From Dryococelus australis (Eukaryota; Arthropoda; Insecta; Phasmatodea; Phasmatidae), in contig CM056994.1 of assembly GCA_029891345.1 (NCBI GenBank), forward strand, positions 135,662,457 to 135,726,456: 64,000 bases of DNA. The letters are read 5' to 3'. Under the pieces are notes generated by a model that was given only the letters and a program-made list of their open reading frames with translations, was not told the DNA's origin and made no database searches. Shown here piece by piece: positions 32,860 through 44,799 of this stretch (position 1 is the first letter of the stretch; each line of letters opens with the position of its first letter). The position numbers and the translations under genes are program-made.

Positions 32860-34745
32860 TCAAAGGAATTTGGTGGGAATTATATAATTGTTTCCCGAGA
32901 TGCAACATAAAAGCCTAATTGTGCATATGGTGCTATATTCTAAAAAGGAGGAGAAAATACTTAATGTATAAGCTCATTTGATTTTTCTATAGGTACTGCC
33001 AGCATACAAAGATAAGTTAAATTTGGTTACATGTTTTCGTAAATATAGCATACTAAGCTAAAATGTTTATATGGCAGACTATTTGAAAATAAGCGTATGA
33101 CCCGCATAAAATAATGTTACGGTTTTCAAATAAAATAATTAATTATAATTTCCTTATTTTATTTACAATAACTACAGCTAAATTCTATCAACTCAAATTC
33201 TCACAATAAATTGAAATCACTTACTGTTCACAATTGACGCCAATTAATAAAATGTATAATTACGACAAAGAAATCGATGAAATTAAATAGTTAAATATTA
33301 GTCCCAATAAACAGTATATCAACCTATGCAATTATATTATAATTCATGCGTCCATATTTTACAGTTCCAATATTTACAATAAAATCCGTATTACATGTCC
33401 ATTCAGTCCCACCTCAGTTCAGTCCATGTCCCGCCAGTCGCAATGTTTTAGAGTCCTCCAAGCGCCCTCACGCACAGTAGGTTTCACTCGTCGGTTTCAC
33501 ACCCTCTCGTCCATTCAAGCCACGAACACCTCATTCGCCGCCGTCCCGCAATCTCCAGTCGTCGTCCACACATATATTCGCTCGCGCACACTCGCCAGGC
33601 GGCCTCCGTCAAAGACTACCGGCCGCTGGGTTGCGGCAGTATATATAGTGTCTTAGGCCGCTACCTAGTATCTTCCCAACTCGCGTGATGCGTCGCGGAG
33701 GGACGAGGCGCCAGCCAGTCTTACAAGAACATTCTTGCGTCGTCGCTAAACGTATCGGAACCTCTAGCAGGCAAGAGGAGGTCTGTGACGCCAGCAAGTC
33801 TCGCCGCTGTCGGCATTCACGGGATTCTAAGAAGGCGCATCGTTCCAGGGAGAGGAGAGGGCGAAGTGGGTCTCCGATTACGGCGCGGGGCAGCTGAGTC
33901 GGCGCCAGCTGCAGCACGTAACAATATATTGTTTTGGTCTACCGTAATACTACTTCTTTGCGAAATCTGCTAGGAATCGAGAGATTGTTTCCCGGAATAT
34001 GACAACTTTTTTTTCCTATATGGCACTACCTTACAAAATGACGCACAAAATAAACTTTGTGTAGACAAATTCGATGGTTGTAATAGATACTGCCAGTATA
34101 CAAATTAAGTTGAAATGGATTCAATGTTTCCGAACATATAGCATTCTAATATACATTTTCTGTATGGCCGCCATTTTGAAAATAAGTGTCTAACCGGCTT
34201 ATAACGTATTCAATCACATCGCTTGCCATAGTAAATACTGTTAGCCAAATTTGGTAGTAGTCAGTAGATTGTGATATGACATAAAGAGTTTATTTCTTCA
34301 TGTGGCACTATCTTACAGTGTGGCGGGAAAAGTAACTAGTACTGGCCTATAATGCTTTTAGCATACAAAGTTAGGTAGAAATTGGCCAAACAGTACGGTA
34401 GATATAGTAAATAAATATATAATATTTGTATAGCCGCCATTTTGAAAATAAGTGTCATATCAATTTAAATTGCATAGGTTTACATGTCTTACAATATTAC
34501 TTACTTGCGAAATTTGGCGAAAATCAGTTTAGCAGTTTTTGAGATATAATGTGAAAGTTTTAGTTTTTCAGGTAGTGCTGTCTTCCAAAATGGCGGACCA
34601 ATAATGATCTCCGTTTCTAAATTCAACACTTGCGCATGGCACTTCCAACATACCAAATTTGGTTGGAATCGATTAAATGGTTCCCGAGGTACGATATATC
34701 AACCAAAGTATTAAAAAAGCAGTGATTTTGAAAATATGCACCCAG
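32860..34745. repeat. tandem array, about 270-285-bp units, interrupted by a solo LTR
   Basis: Each unit contains TTTCCCGAGAT-like sequence, a GGCACTA.CTTACAAAATGGCG block, a TACTGCCAGTATACAAA-like block and a GCCGCCATTTTGAAAATAAG block. The last is at 33,075 (worn), 34,167, 34,433 and 34,720 (worn). Spacing is 266 and about 286 bp; after subtracting the 809-bp insertion the first interval is about 284 bp. Confidence 0.82.
33115..33923 (-). mobile_element. solo LTR, 809 bp
   Basis: The segment starts TGTTACG and ends CGTAACA, the paired TG...CA ends of a retrotransposon LTR. It cleanly interrupts a tandem-repeat unit. On the minus strand there is a promoter-like CTATATATACTG (about 33,640), then a GC-rich leader with strong purine bias, then AATAAA and an AT-rich end. 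That is the usual U3-R-U5 order. No internal region is present on either side, so recombination between two LTRs probably removed it. A clean target duplication is not visible. Frames inside (33,426-33,656; 33,609-33,973) are not genes. Confidence 0.82.
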
Positions 34746-34857
34746 CGTGGTCGAAAACTATAAAAGTACTATATGTGTATCGAGTTTGGTGAAATTCGGT
34801 TCTTCGGTTCATGCTTTCAAAAGTTTTGTTTTGCGTGGTAAAAGAAGAGATGTGGTT

Positions 34858-34876
34858 GGGGGGGGGGGGGGGGGGG
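34858..34876. repeat. poly-G tract, 19 bp
   Basis: Uninterrupted run of 19 G followed by TTGAGAGAGAG; open frames encoding poly-Gly or poly-Pro across it are artefacts. Confidence 0.9.
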
Positions 34877-34879
34877 TTG

Positions 34880-36330
34880 AGAGAGAGAAACACACGCGCA
34901 GACAGGAAAGTGATTTCGTAAGTAGGCTGAAAAGGGATTTGGAATGACTGTTAAACTTAACTCGAGGTATAATTTCGATATTGTGAATGACCACGAGTGT
35001 CGCGAGAACACACTCGCAGTTGTGTTCGCGGTGCTTCGGCGTGTCGTGTCGTGATGGCGCTACCGCTGCTGCTCATCAAAACACTGCTCGACGTGTAGGC
35101 ATCGCTTTCGCGTCGCATGGAAACAAATTCAGACCGCGTCTTTTCTGCGTAATGGCACGTCAAAACCACAATTTTTGTGTTTTTGGGATGTAAAAATAAT
35201 TCCATCTAACTCGTTTACCGATATGAGACAATTCACACTAGTTAGTTCAAGACATCTTCAAAATAATACGCCCCCAAAAAATTGTGAATCTAACATGCGA
35301 TGTTGCAAAAACTACGCGAACTAAATGTTTATGTGCAAGGAGAGCGCACAGTGTTTACAAATTGACCAGCATTTCATATATACATATTAAATAATACATT
35401 TTCTACGAGCGGCGTTCCGAGCGACCATGAGAGACGCCGCGGTGCGTGTTAAGACGTGGCTCAACTATTTATTTATATGTAAGAGAAGTGAAGAATTTGG
35501 AGTAATACTAATTGTATATAGTATGGAGGCGTGTATCTAAAGCATGTGAAGATGTGTTTGAATTAAGTGAGAAGAAGTTTATTAAGCTGTTCAGTTTTGA
35601 TAAAAGAGTATAAGAATACAACGGCTAGTTTAGAAGACGTTATGCAGCCGGCAACAAGATAATATTTATTTTTCGCTGATAACATTTCAGAAATTCCAAT
35701 AACAGAAGTTTTGGTTCACCTGTATATGGAACGTGTTTTACTTTTTCTATATCCACTCTTTTTTCTGCGTGCGCAACAGGCGCACTTTTCGTATAGTTTG
35801 TGTTTGTTTGTCACCAACTCGTAACCCAAGTTCGACAGTGAGACCTCATTCAAGGATTCCGCATCTCAAAAATGTTATTAGACCTAATGGGTTGGCTTTC
35901 TGTCCAGGTAAGATCACAGTTCAAAAAGCAGTGAAATTCGTCAATTCTAAAGAGAAAAAAATCGTCCTCCAATCACAGCACCAGCCTGCGAGTCCGCAGG
36001 CCCTGCAACACACATTACCATACAGACAAGCGAACAGCGGAATAAATTGCGAAAGGTATTTTAACACGTCCGTCCATTGACGCAATTTACCTGCGGAACA
36101 AGTGCTGCTGAAATGTTTCCCTTTGCTGCCTGCAAACATCGCACGCTTTATGATGAAAAAGGAATACGCCTATGGCTTTTAGAAAACTCCACTCAAACAT
36201 AGCTACATCAAAGATATACTTTGACCTACAATGGAGACAGGATGTTACCATTTGTGGCGACGATAAAGAACAACTTAAATGTCTATTGATTGAGTTTGAC
36301 CAATTGTCAGCCAGAAAATCCCCAGCGTTT
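34880..36330. other. intergenic DNA
   Basis: GC-richer and CpG-containing at 34,980-35,160 and 35,405-35,450. A longer plus-strand frame (35,733-36,080) contains a strong donor-like CAG|GTAAGA at 35,907, but no acceptor-bounded exon or domain is recognised. Confidence 0.35.
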
Positions 36331-36339
36331 CAAATGGTT
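36331..36339. repeat. left target duplication of truncated SINE
   Basis: CAAATGGTT, repeated at 36,398-36,406. Confidence 0.75.
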
Positions 36340-36397
36340 TGAGTGAGTGAGTGAAGATATTTGGGCAGCTCTTAACAGCGAGGTCTTAAGAGCCGAC
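36340..36397 (-). mobile_element. 58-bp 5'-truncated SINE copy
   Basis: The sequence GAGTGAGTGAGTGAAG, followed by GGGCAGCTCTTAACAGCGAG and GTCTTAAGAGCCGAC, is the reverse complement of the last part of the 19.2-kb SINE, tail included. A 9-bp target duplication flanks it exactly, so this is a whole insertion event that was 5'-truncated, not a later deletion. Confidence 0.88.
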
Positions 36398-36406
36398 CAA
36401 ATGGTT
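36398..36406. repeat. right target duplication of truncated SINE
   Basis: Exact copy of 36,331-36,339. Confidence 0.75.
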
Positions 36407-39400
36407 AGAATTTTGATTTATGTAATTTTGCGTTTCGAATTTTGTAATATTTGTACAGCGAAAATCCGTTCAGATGTTCGGCAATAATACTATCTCACTA
36501 AACGACTTACAGTGCAGCTGAGAAATCGTAATCATAAAATTAATTACAACTAACTTCTAAAATAAATTCCATCTACATAAACAGTTTGCGGTAGTCTAAC
36601 ATCCAGCAGAGTAAAATAATGACGTAAAATTGTACGTAACTAAAACATCTGCGTGATCAAAAAATGCATGCTTGAAAATATTGTACTGGCTCAGAAATCA
36701 ACAGACTGTAAATAATAATTTATGTACTTGTTATGAGGAAATAATCAGTGCAGAACAGAGTAAAAGGTGATTACATTCTTTTTCATGAAAAATTCCCGTA
36801 TGTTTTAAACTTGAGAACGTAACTTTCAGTTCATGTTATAAAAAAGTTCAAAGTTCAATATTTGCCTTTTCATCCAAAATATTTTTAAAAAAATATGCAC
36901 ACAAAGTGACAATACTTGTTCCACTGGGCAAATAAGATCACTACAACCAGAAGTACATTTGGTCGCATAATATAGAAATACTATTTTCGTAAGCAGGCGC
37001 CGTCCACAGTGTCTTCCTTTATATACCAGAGCTGTGTAGAATATGCGGCATTCTTCCATAGTGTGGCCTGAATTGGCCAGTGCTCTGGTAACGGCTGCTC
37101 CAGTTCCAAGGACACAGCAGCCAACACCTTAATTTAACATGCAGTACGGCCAAGGCTGGAATACGTGTATCTGCGGCACAATAAATCCAACAAATAACAC
37201 AAAAATATCGTGAGCCTCAAACTATTAATCAAGTGTTTTGAGAGTGTATGCCACATCAGAAAATTAGCGAGTTATAACACTTTCCTAATGGGCAGTCCTT
37301 AGCAGACCCAGTCCATCCTGTGATCACACTTGTGTATTATTCTGAGTGAGTGACAAATAATGTCAGTTGTGTCATCTGCGTTCCTCTTCCTTAACTTTAG
37401 GTGTTTTTGGGGGAAAAGGGGAGATAAATCGCTCCTATCGCCCCTCCCCTGAACAAGGGCCTGATTCAACCCGAACCGTCAGGTGAAATGGAACGCAAAT
37501 TGCAGCTGGCCAGCGCTAAGGTTCGCAATCAGATGCAGACATGAGGGACAGAAGGAGACATGCGTGTGAAAACAAACAGTGGATATGTTTCTAGCGATAA
37601 TTATAAGTACAAAAATTACACTGGGATTTAACTACCAGCATAAAACGAACTAAACTCCCAAATTGAGGATATAATAGGATTAGTGATTAAGATCTGTTAA
37701 CACTGCATGCGATGTGAACTCATCAAGAACTGTTACTCTAAATAACTATATAAAATAATGAACTATATAAATTAATGTTACACCAAACAATTTTGCCCCG
37801 AATCACATAAGAGGATAAAATTATTTAACACGTTACTAAACTTATTTTCCTATTGTAAATAAATTATTTGATGACTACTGTGAAAGTAATACATTTTTAA
37901 GGATTAATAAATTTAGCCAAAAACAATTAGTTTTTTAATTAAATTTGTGTATTTACTAGATTCTGATCTGGAGTCAGACTGATCCCTTCAGACATCTTTA
38001 TATGATTTACGTTGAAGCGAAAGGAATGAACATGGCCTATTTTTAAGTAACCCATAAACGTAAAATTTCGTATAAAGAACCGTCGCTCATATTATTATAA
38101 TAAAATTTTGATTTTTTTAAATGTATGCCATACATTTTTGTTAAAACAAACAAACGGTACAGTGTATAGTCCCCTACGAAACGACCATAAGACTCATCCC
38201 TAATGATTTACTGCTTTATGAACATTAGCGGGTGGCAGTAAATTAGAGCAGTACCTACTATAGTCTATTCCCGACTAGAAGAAACTTTCTCGGAGCCCTG
38301 CTAAATATCTATTTAAAAAAACATTGCCATGTGGCTGCCATGTAGCATCTGTCAAAATCAATGTTTACATTCCATCGTGTGTTTGTGTGTACATGTGTTC
38401 GTATACTTTCACTACACCTAAACATAAAGATTGAAATGTGACTTCTACTTTTATACCTGTCAAATGCGTTGTTTACGTTTTACAGCTTTTCAAAGAATTC
38501 TGTCATATTCCAGAAACAATTCCGTACGAATATTAACAGTTTAGGCCTCTAACATTATTTAGGTCAGCTTTATGACGTTTTAAAAATGCCTGAATTTACG
38601 ATAGTTCTTACGGTTATTTTACATTAACACATTTGTTTTCTCCCACATAGCACATTACACGTAATGCACGTTAATATTTTGCCGTAACTGTTTTTTAACA
38701 CTGTTACAACTGCGGGGTGAAGAACTGTAGTGTTTAACTCTTGTTATTGACACGTGTTGGGTTATTTCTTTAAAACGACGGTCTCAGCTGGAATAAATAT
38801 TAAAACGAAGGAACAACCTTTCCAACGAAAAAGATATATTACATTCAAGCACGCAACTCGTGTCACTTACTTTTTTATTATACAAACTTAAAAGATAGCG
38901 GTGAACATGCACACAAATAAACTTACCGTAACTTTTATTCCGCTTATATTTCTATGTATTGCTACTTACTGTTTATTAGGTTTATTGAAATTTATCGGGT
39001 TCGGCTTAGTATTTTGTTGGGATTGTGGCAAATCACGTTACATAACTGTGTTTCAAAAACCTAGGGAAAAGGTACAACATTGTGATAAATAAACAGACAT
39101 GGATGTAAATAATTATCTTCATCATAAAAACAGTTCACAGTTAAAACGTATAAATAGTGCACATCAGATATTTGAAATCACGCACACACAGGGCCAGGGT
39201 AACGACCACTACGCAGCCAAACCACGCTCTTTCACACGCAGCAGTTAACGAAACACACATAACAGTATATTTATTACTGCCGTGGAAACACAGATTTATC
39301 ACAACATCGTAACTTGCCTAGGGAGGTATAAAAACACAACGTCTATAAACGTGATGTGGTAATTTGAAGTATTTTTCGGAGTAAATATAATTTATGCTTC

Positions 39401-39880
39401 GTTTGGCAAAAAGCAGCACGCCTTGTCATGGCTCGCCACTTCTGGAAACTTGAAATGGTAACCGTCCCACCATTGTATCTAAATATATTAAAATAAGCAT
39501 TCAAACATTAAAATCTCTTTTCAGATGTAAATTACCAATTCAAAAATCATTATATTGCTGCAATAAGTATGAAATATGCTACAACTGAAAACATGTATAA
39601 TTTATCTATACTAGCTATGTGAAACTTCCTGAGAGCGAGAGAGGCAAAGAAATAGTGAAAGCGACAAGCTCCACCCAGCGGACAGTTGCTTACTCAATCG
39701 ATAAAACAAACACCATGTCAGTGGGCCTACGCACGATATTTTGTGCTGTTATTTTAAACTGTAACAATGAAATATGTTGCCATCAGGGCTACCTAAATAT
39801 TTAAATATATCAATACGTAACGTTTAATTTACTAATGCATACCACAAAACTAGGTTAAAACAATATTTATCTGTGACCTA
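36407..39880. other. AT-rich intergenic DNA, no gene recognised
   Basis: A minus-strand frame at 36,826-37,059 and a small hydrophobic plus-strand frame with CWDC (38,901-39,092) were examined and not accepted. No repeat family was recognised. Confidence 0.45.
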
Positions 39881-39884
39881 TTAC

Positions 39885-39945
39885 TTACTAGCCGTTGCCA
39901 ACACATCGCTGCTCTCGCTGTCATTAATTCATATTTTATACGAAA
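39885..39945. repeat. dispersed repeat fragment (TTACTAG.C.TTGCCAA family)
   Basis: TTACTAGCCGTTGCCAACAC and the following CTCGCTG resemble TTACTAGGCATTGCCAATAT and CTCCCTG at 46,150-46,185. The ACTAGC-GTTGCC phrase resembles a tail common to insect RTE-type retroposons. Confidence 0.4.
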
Positions 39946-40540
39946 TAAATAATACAAGTTATAGAAGATACTAAGGTAAAGTTTCATTTATTCAATAATA
40001 CAGTACTTACAATTAATCACAGTGTTATGTATTTGCGGAATACAGGTTATTGAAAAAACAGCTTGATATGTCACGTCTATGTTGATTTTTCAAAGGTTCG
40101 ATTTTAAAGGTCTCTTCCAGCCGTAACGCGGGACCGTCCTGGCCTAGTAAAAGCAGGATATGGTTTCACATGTTGAATGATTGTAACTGTGCCCCAGCTA
40201 CCTTTCACGGTATCGCTTTCAGACAAAAAAAAACACTTTGTCCGTGTTAGACCGGGCCGCAACGTTGCTACAACATTTTGTAATAATTTTAATACCTAGA
40301 AATTGAAGGTAAATTAACATTTACAGATTTAACAACGGGGCAACAACACAGGCACTTTTAAATTCACTGCTATTTACTTTCTTGTAGCACGGATCTTCTC
40401 ATTATTAAGGCGCACAATGAAGTGGCTTTGCTTGAAAGCGAAATGTTGAAAGGTAGCCAACACAAGACAAAAAAAAATTTTATATGTAAAGCCCGATCCT
40501 TTCGCTCGAACTATCTCCCGCACTAGGCAACGCCCTTACA
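39946..40540. other. intergenic DNA
   Basis: No feature recognised. Confidence 0.4.
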
Positions 40541-40544
40541 CAGG

Positions 40545-40568
40545 AAAAAAAAAAAAAAAAAAAAAAAA
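40545..40568. repeat. poly-A tract, 24 bp
   Basis: Uninterrupted A run. It could be the tail of a retroposed copy, but no gene or SINE body is recognised upstream. An (AT)n run of about 20 bp follows at 40,637-40,656. Confidence 0.85.
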
Positions 40569-41205
40569 CGCATAAAAATGCACGACAAAAAAAGGCATTT
40601 AATTCACGAGTATTTAGTATTCCTTTTTTCCTTGCCATATATATATATATATATATCTCGAAAAAGGTTAGCTATCTTTAGGATGCCCACTTCAATATTT
40701 TTACCGACACAGTCACGACAAACAAAGCCACATCGTCTTCTGTCCACACCCATGGTACCACGACCACACGACACAAGAAAGGTACTTCACCATCTCTCAA
40801 CACTTGTCAAATGCCAAGTTTCTGCAACATTCCACTTGTATCCCGTTATTTCAAAATTGTATCAGCGCTCTTTATCTGGAGTTCTAAGGCGACACAGGGC
40901 TAGCTATATAAACAAGTCACATATACCTTTGTATCTTCATTTATTTCTGATATTTAGAAACTTAGCTCATCAATTGTTTCTGCCGTATATTTTAATGAAA
41001 TAAAGAAGTACAGCTTGTGGCTAAATTATTATCTGGGGGGGGGGGCGGTGTCCCCTCCGTCGGCTGCCATGGGCCTACTACACAACACCGCCGTCACGAG
41101 TACGCATCAAAGCAGCATGGTCGGAGATACCCTAGACGGACATCCAAAGTTTTTTCCTCTCAGTGCAGTGTCGGGCACAAGCAGTTATTGCCGCCCGTCG
41201 TCTCA

Positions 41206-42545
41206 CGTACTGGTTACCATGCCGAGTTGCAAGGGTAGCCATCATGTCGTCCGTGGTGAAGCCAAACACTACTGATTTCCTCATGTTCTGTGCCACATAA
41301 CGAGCTGCAAGGGTGAGCATCATGTCGCCTGTAGTGAGACTACACACTACCGATCTCTTCATGTTCTGTGCACCATACCGATCTGCAAGGGTGAGCATCA
41401 TGCCACCCGTGGTGAGGCCACACAGTATTGATCTACTCATGTTCTGTGCACCATACCGATCTGCAAGGGTGAGCATCATTTCGCCTGTGGTGAGACCACA
41501 CACTACTGATCTCCTCATGTTCTGTGCACCATACCGAGCTGCAAGGTTGAGCATCATGTCGTCCGTGGTGATGCCACACACTACCTACTGATCTCCTCAT
41601 GTTCTGTGCACCATACCGATCTGCAAGGATGAGCATCATGTCGCCCGTGGTGAGGCCACACAGTATTGATCTCCTCATGTTCTGTGCACCATACCAATCT
41701 GCAAGGGTGAGCATCATGTCACTCGTTGTGAGGCCTCACAGTACTGATCTCATGTTCTGAGCACCATACCGAGCTGCAAGGTTGAACATCATGTCACCCG
41801 TGGTGAGGCCACACACTACCTACTGATATCCTCATGATCCATGCACCATACCGATCTGCAAGGGTGAGCATCATGTCGCCCATGGTGAGGCCACACAGTA
41901 CTGATCTCCTCATGTTCTGTGCACCATGCCGAGCTGCAAGGTTGAGCATCATGTCGTCCGTGGTGATGCCACACACTACCTACTGATCTCCTCATGTTTT
42001 GTGCACCATACCGATCTGCAAGGGTGAGCATCATGTCGCCCGTGGTGAGGCCACACAGTATTGATCTCCTCATGACCTGTGCACCATACCAATCTGCAAG
42101 GGTGAGCATCATGTCACTCGTGGTGAAGCCTCACAGTACTGATCTCATGTTCTGTGCACCATACCGAGCTGCAAGGTTGAGCATCATGTCGTCTATGGTG
42201 ATGCCACGCACTACCTACTGATCTCATGTTATGTGTACCATATCGAGCTACAAGGGTGAGCATCATGTCGTCCATGGTGATGCCACACACTACCTACTGA
42301 TCTCCTCATGTTCTGTGCACCATACCAATCTGCAAGGGTGAGCATCATGTCACTCGTGGTGAGGCCTCACAGTACTGATCTCATGTTCTGTGCACCATAC
42401 CGAGCTGCATAATTGAGCATCATGTCGTCCGTGGTGAGGCCACAGACTACCTACTGATCTCATGTTCTGTGCAACAAAACCGAGCTGCAAGGGGAAGCAT
42501 CATGTCGCCTCTGTATGCTGGGCATTCTGTCCAATAAATCTGGTT
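41206..42545. repeat. 78-bp minisatellite, about 17 units
   Basis: The landmark GGKTGAGCATCATGTCG recurs at 41,233, 41,311, 41,389, 41,467, 41,545, 41,627, 41,705, 41,780, 41,862, 41,940, 42,022, 42,100, 42,175, 42,254, 42,336, 42,411 and 42,491. Most steps are 78, 82 or 75 bp. The 82-bp units have an extra CTAC (CTACCTACTGATC), and the 75-bp units lack one triplet near GATCTC. The first five units are all 78 bp, and the minus strand is open over 41,132-41,581 with a 26-residue repeat (CGLTTGDMMLTLADRYGAQN plus MRRSVV). The plus strand is also open. The 4-bp insertions later in the array shift the frame. Whether it was ever translated is undecided. Confidence 0.95.
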
Positions 42546-43890
42546 GTGGAACATCACGTCCTTCTTGGTGTTGCAATTTGAATGACCTACGGTGTAATAT
42601 GATTGGTACAGTTAGCCTGTTATTCAAAAAGTTATAAAGTTTAAACAATATCATTAACAACCTGCTAATTGTACTTTAATTTTATACGTATTACAGATTT
42701 CAAAGCAGAATTAAAATTGATAAGCCTATATGGTAATTTTATTACGTAATTTAAGTTCCAACTATCGTGCACAGGGTTACGTGGCTACTCTAATGTGAAG
42801 CACCAATAGATTATATCTAAACTCTCCAAAACCGCGACAATCACGTTTGTCTATAAGAAAACCTGACACATTACCAGTTGCATCAGTCTTTGAAATGGTG
42901 TTATGGATCACTTAAATATGCAGTTCGTCATTGTAAGTCGTGATGCTTCAGAGATAATACTACACGACTCTTTAAAACCACTCGCAAACAACTATTCGTC
43001 ACGAAACACGCCCAGTATCTCGTAAAAAACATTGAACCTTTTTCCTTTTATCTGCCATTTCTACGGAAAACCCATCAGTTAATGCGCCACTTTTATCACC
43101 AAGTGGATTATGCGTAATAGTATACGACTTGACTAACGAAAATCGTGTCTTAATCACACATAAACGCACTGAATAGAAAACGTGCCAGATTCTTGCTTGG
43201 GTGAGTACCGACACCCTACGCACAGTTGCACGTTTTCGTCGTGCCTCGGCGCGTCAAGCTAACCAGGCAGTATTTACGTCAAGAACGAGAGCAACAAGGC
43301 TGTCTGACTGTAAAGAAGTAGAGAGTATTACGCTCACGAATCCCGGACATGATGGATATAAAGATGGGGGGAGGGGAGGAACCAATTACGCCGCCAGCGA
43401 ATGAGGTTTTCTTTCATCCTTCTTAGTCGCTTCCCTCTCGAAGTTGACGACGACGACCCTCTGCACACGACACGGGTGGCAAAACAAGTGAGCAGTTTCT
43501 AGTAGGCTACACTCAACGTTTAACTTGCCCAAACTAAACGTGTCAAAATATTAATTTGGTTTCAACTATTAACGTGCACGTGGTTTTTCTGTATTTAAAA
43601 AAAATACAAGTCACTCTACATTAAATTAGCTTATGAACATTATCCAGAATGAGAAAAACACAGTAAGTCTACTTACCATCTTGTGGGCTACATTTAGTTA
43701 TTTCTATTTCAATAATTCCAACTACTTTTACAGAAATTCAAATTCTGTCAACTTTATGTATGTTTTACGGTTACCTCTAAAAAAATCTAGAGGAAATAAA
43801 CATAGTACGTACTGTGACGTCACGCAGTAGGTAAGCATGCAGCCGGTCATAACGCGGACTCCAGAACTGGCTAGCAACATGTGTTAACTC
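42546..43890. other. intergenic DNA
   Basis: No recognised gene. A GC-richer patch at 43,200-43,480 with several CpG lies upstream of the CCAAT cluster. Confidence 0.4.
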
Positions 43891-43895
43891 CGTTC

Positions 43896-43970
43896 ACCAA
43901 TCAGAGCCTGGCTTGCCAGCCGGCAGAGAAGCCAATAGGGAACATTCCGCAGCATGCAGTAGCCAATCAG
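43896..43970. promoter_or_regulatory. cluster of three CCAAT boxes
   Basis: CCAAT occurs at 43,897, 43,932 and 43,963, in contexts ACCAATCAG, GCCAATAGG and GCCAATCAG, spaced 35 and 31 bp (about three helical turns). This matches the NF-Y site consensus and the multi-CCAAT layout of some promoters. No TATA box or first exon is clear downstream; a GC-rich stretch follows at 44,120-44,170 and 44,460-44,780. Confidence 0.4.
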
Positions 43971-44459
43971 ACACAACGCCCGTGTACAGAGCCTTGCGCA
44001 GCAAATAAGAGAATGGGTACAGAAACTGCCATGCCACCACGTCTTTTCTCCGCGGTACAGTAGAGTACAATTTTCTGAATGACAGAATTACATCATAGAG
44101 AACACACTTTGGTTTCTACAATTTGCCGTAGAGAGCGCGAAAGAGCGAGAACGCGAAGTTACATACACTCTGCGTTCTATCGTGCTCTCTGTAATCTGCC
44201 ATGTTAATTTACTACTGTTGTTTCAGACGGCGGATGCGTAAAATTTTGTAGTCATCATATTTCAGTGACAGTTGATACTTATTGACACTGTACTTAATTT
44301 TAATTTCTAACAATACGTAACAGTTGTGGCAATAATAATAGTTCCTCACTGAAAGACATTTGGTTGTAAATTAATTTCACCAGTAAAAATGTACTTAAAA
44401 CCTGAAACAAGTCATAGGGTAGTCAATATTATAATTTTAGTTGTTCATGTACATGTTCC

Positions 44460-44790
44460 AGCGTATTAAAGGCACAGCCTGGGCAGAGGAGGCGAGCTAG
44501 GCAGGTCCCAGGCCCGGGTGTATAAACAGGTGAGGATGGCGGGAGCCGCAGTTCTTATAAACAGGGGTGGCAGAAGAAACGGAGGCCAGGGTTATGCAGA
44601 TAAAGGGGCGACGGTCAAGCGCTCGGCCCCCAGATCGTCAGACTGCCAAACTGCTACCAGGTTTCAAGAGACTGCGTTCCACGACAACGCGATACCGCAG
44701 GTCAATCGATGTCGCCACGAGCTACCGAGGTCGGCGGGAGCCCCTGCCGCACGTAGACCAAGCTGCGACCTTAAACGTCAGTGGTAAGCA
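44460..44790. other. GC-rich, CpG-containing patch
   Basis: GC-rich with two TATAAACAGG words (44,521 and 44,556). Open frames (44,518-44,787, 44,567-44,803) show no recognisable domain. It could be a promoter/first exon or part of an LTR. Confidence 0.3.
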
Positions 44791-44799
44791 TATCCTTGA

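Noticed and set aside
34711-35011. Poly-Gly/poly-Pro frames
   Set aside because: Translation of the 19-bp poly-G tract.
35733-36080. 115-codon frame with a strong donor-like site at 35,907
   Set aside because: No acceptor-bounded exon upstream and no domain; donor-like sites are frequent by chance.
38901-39092. Small hydrophobic frame with a CWDC motif
   Set aside because: Short, in AT-rich DNA where hydrophobic frames are common by chance, and no conserved context.
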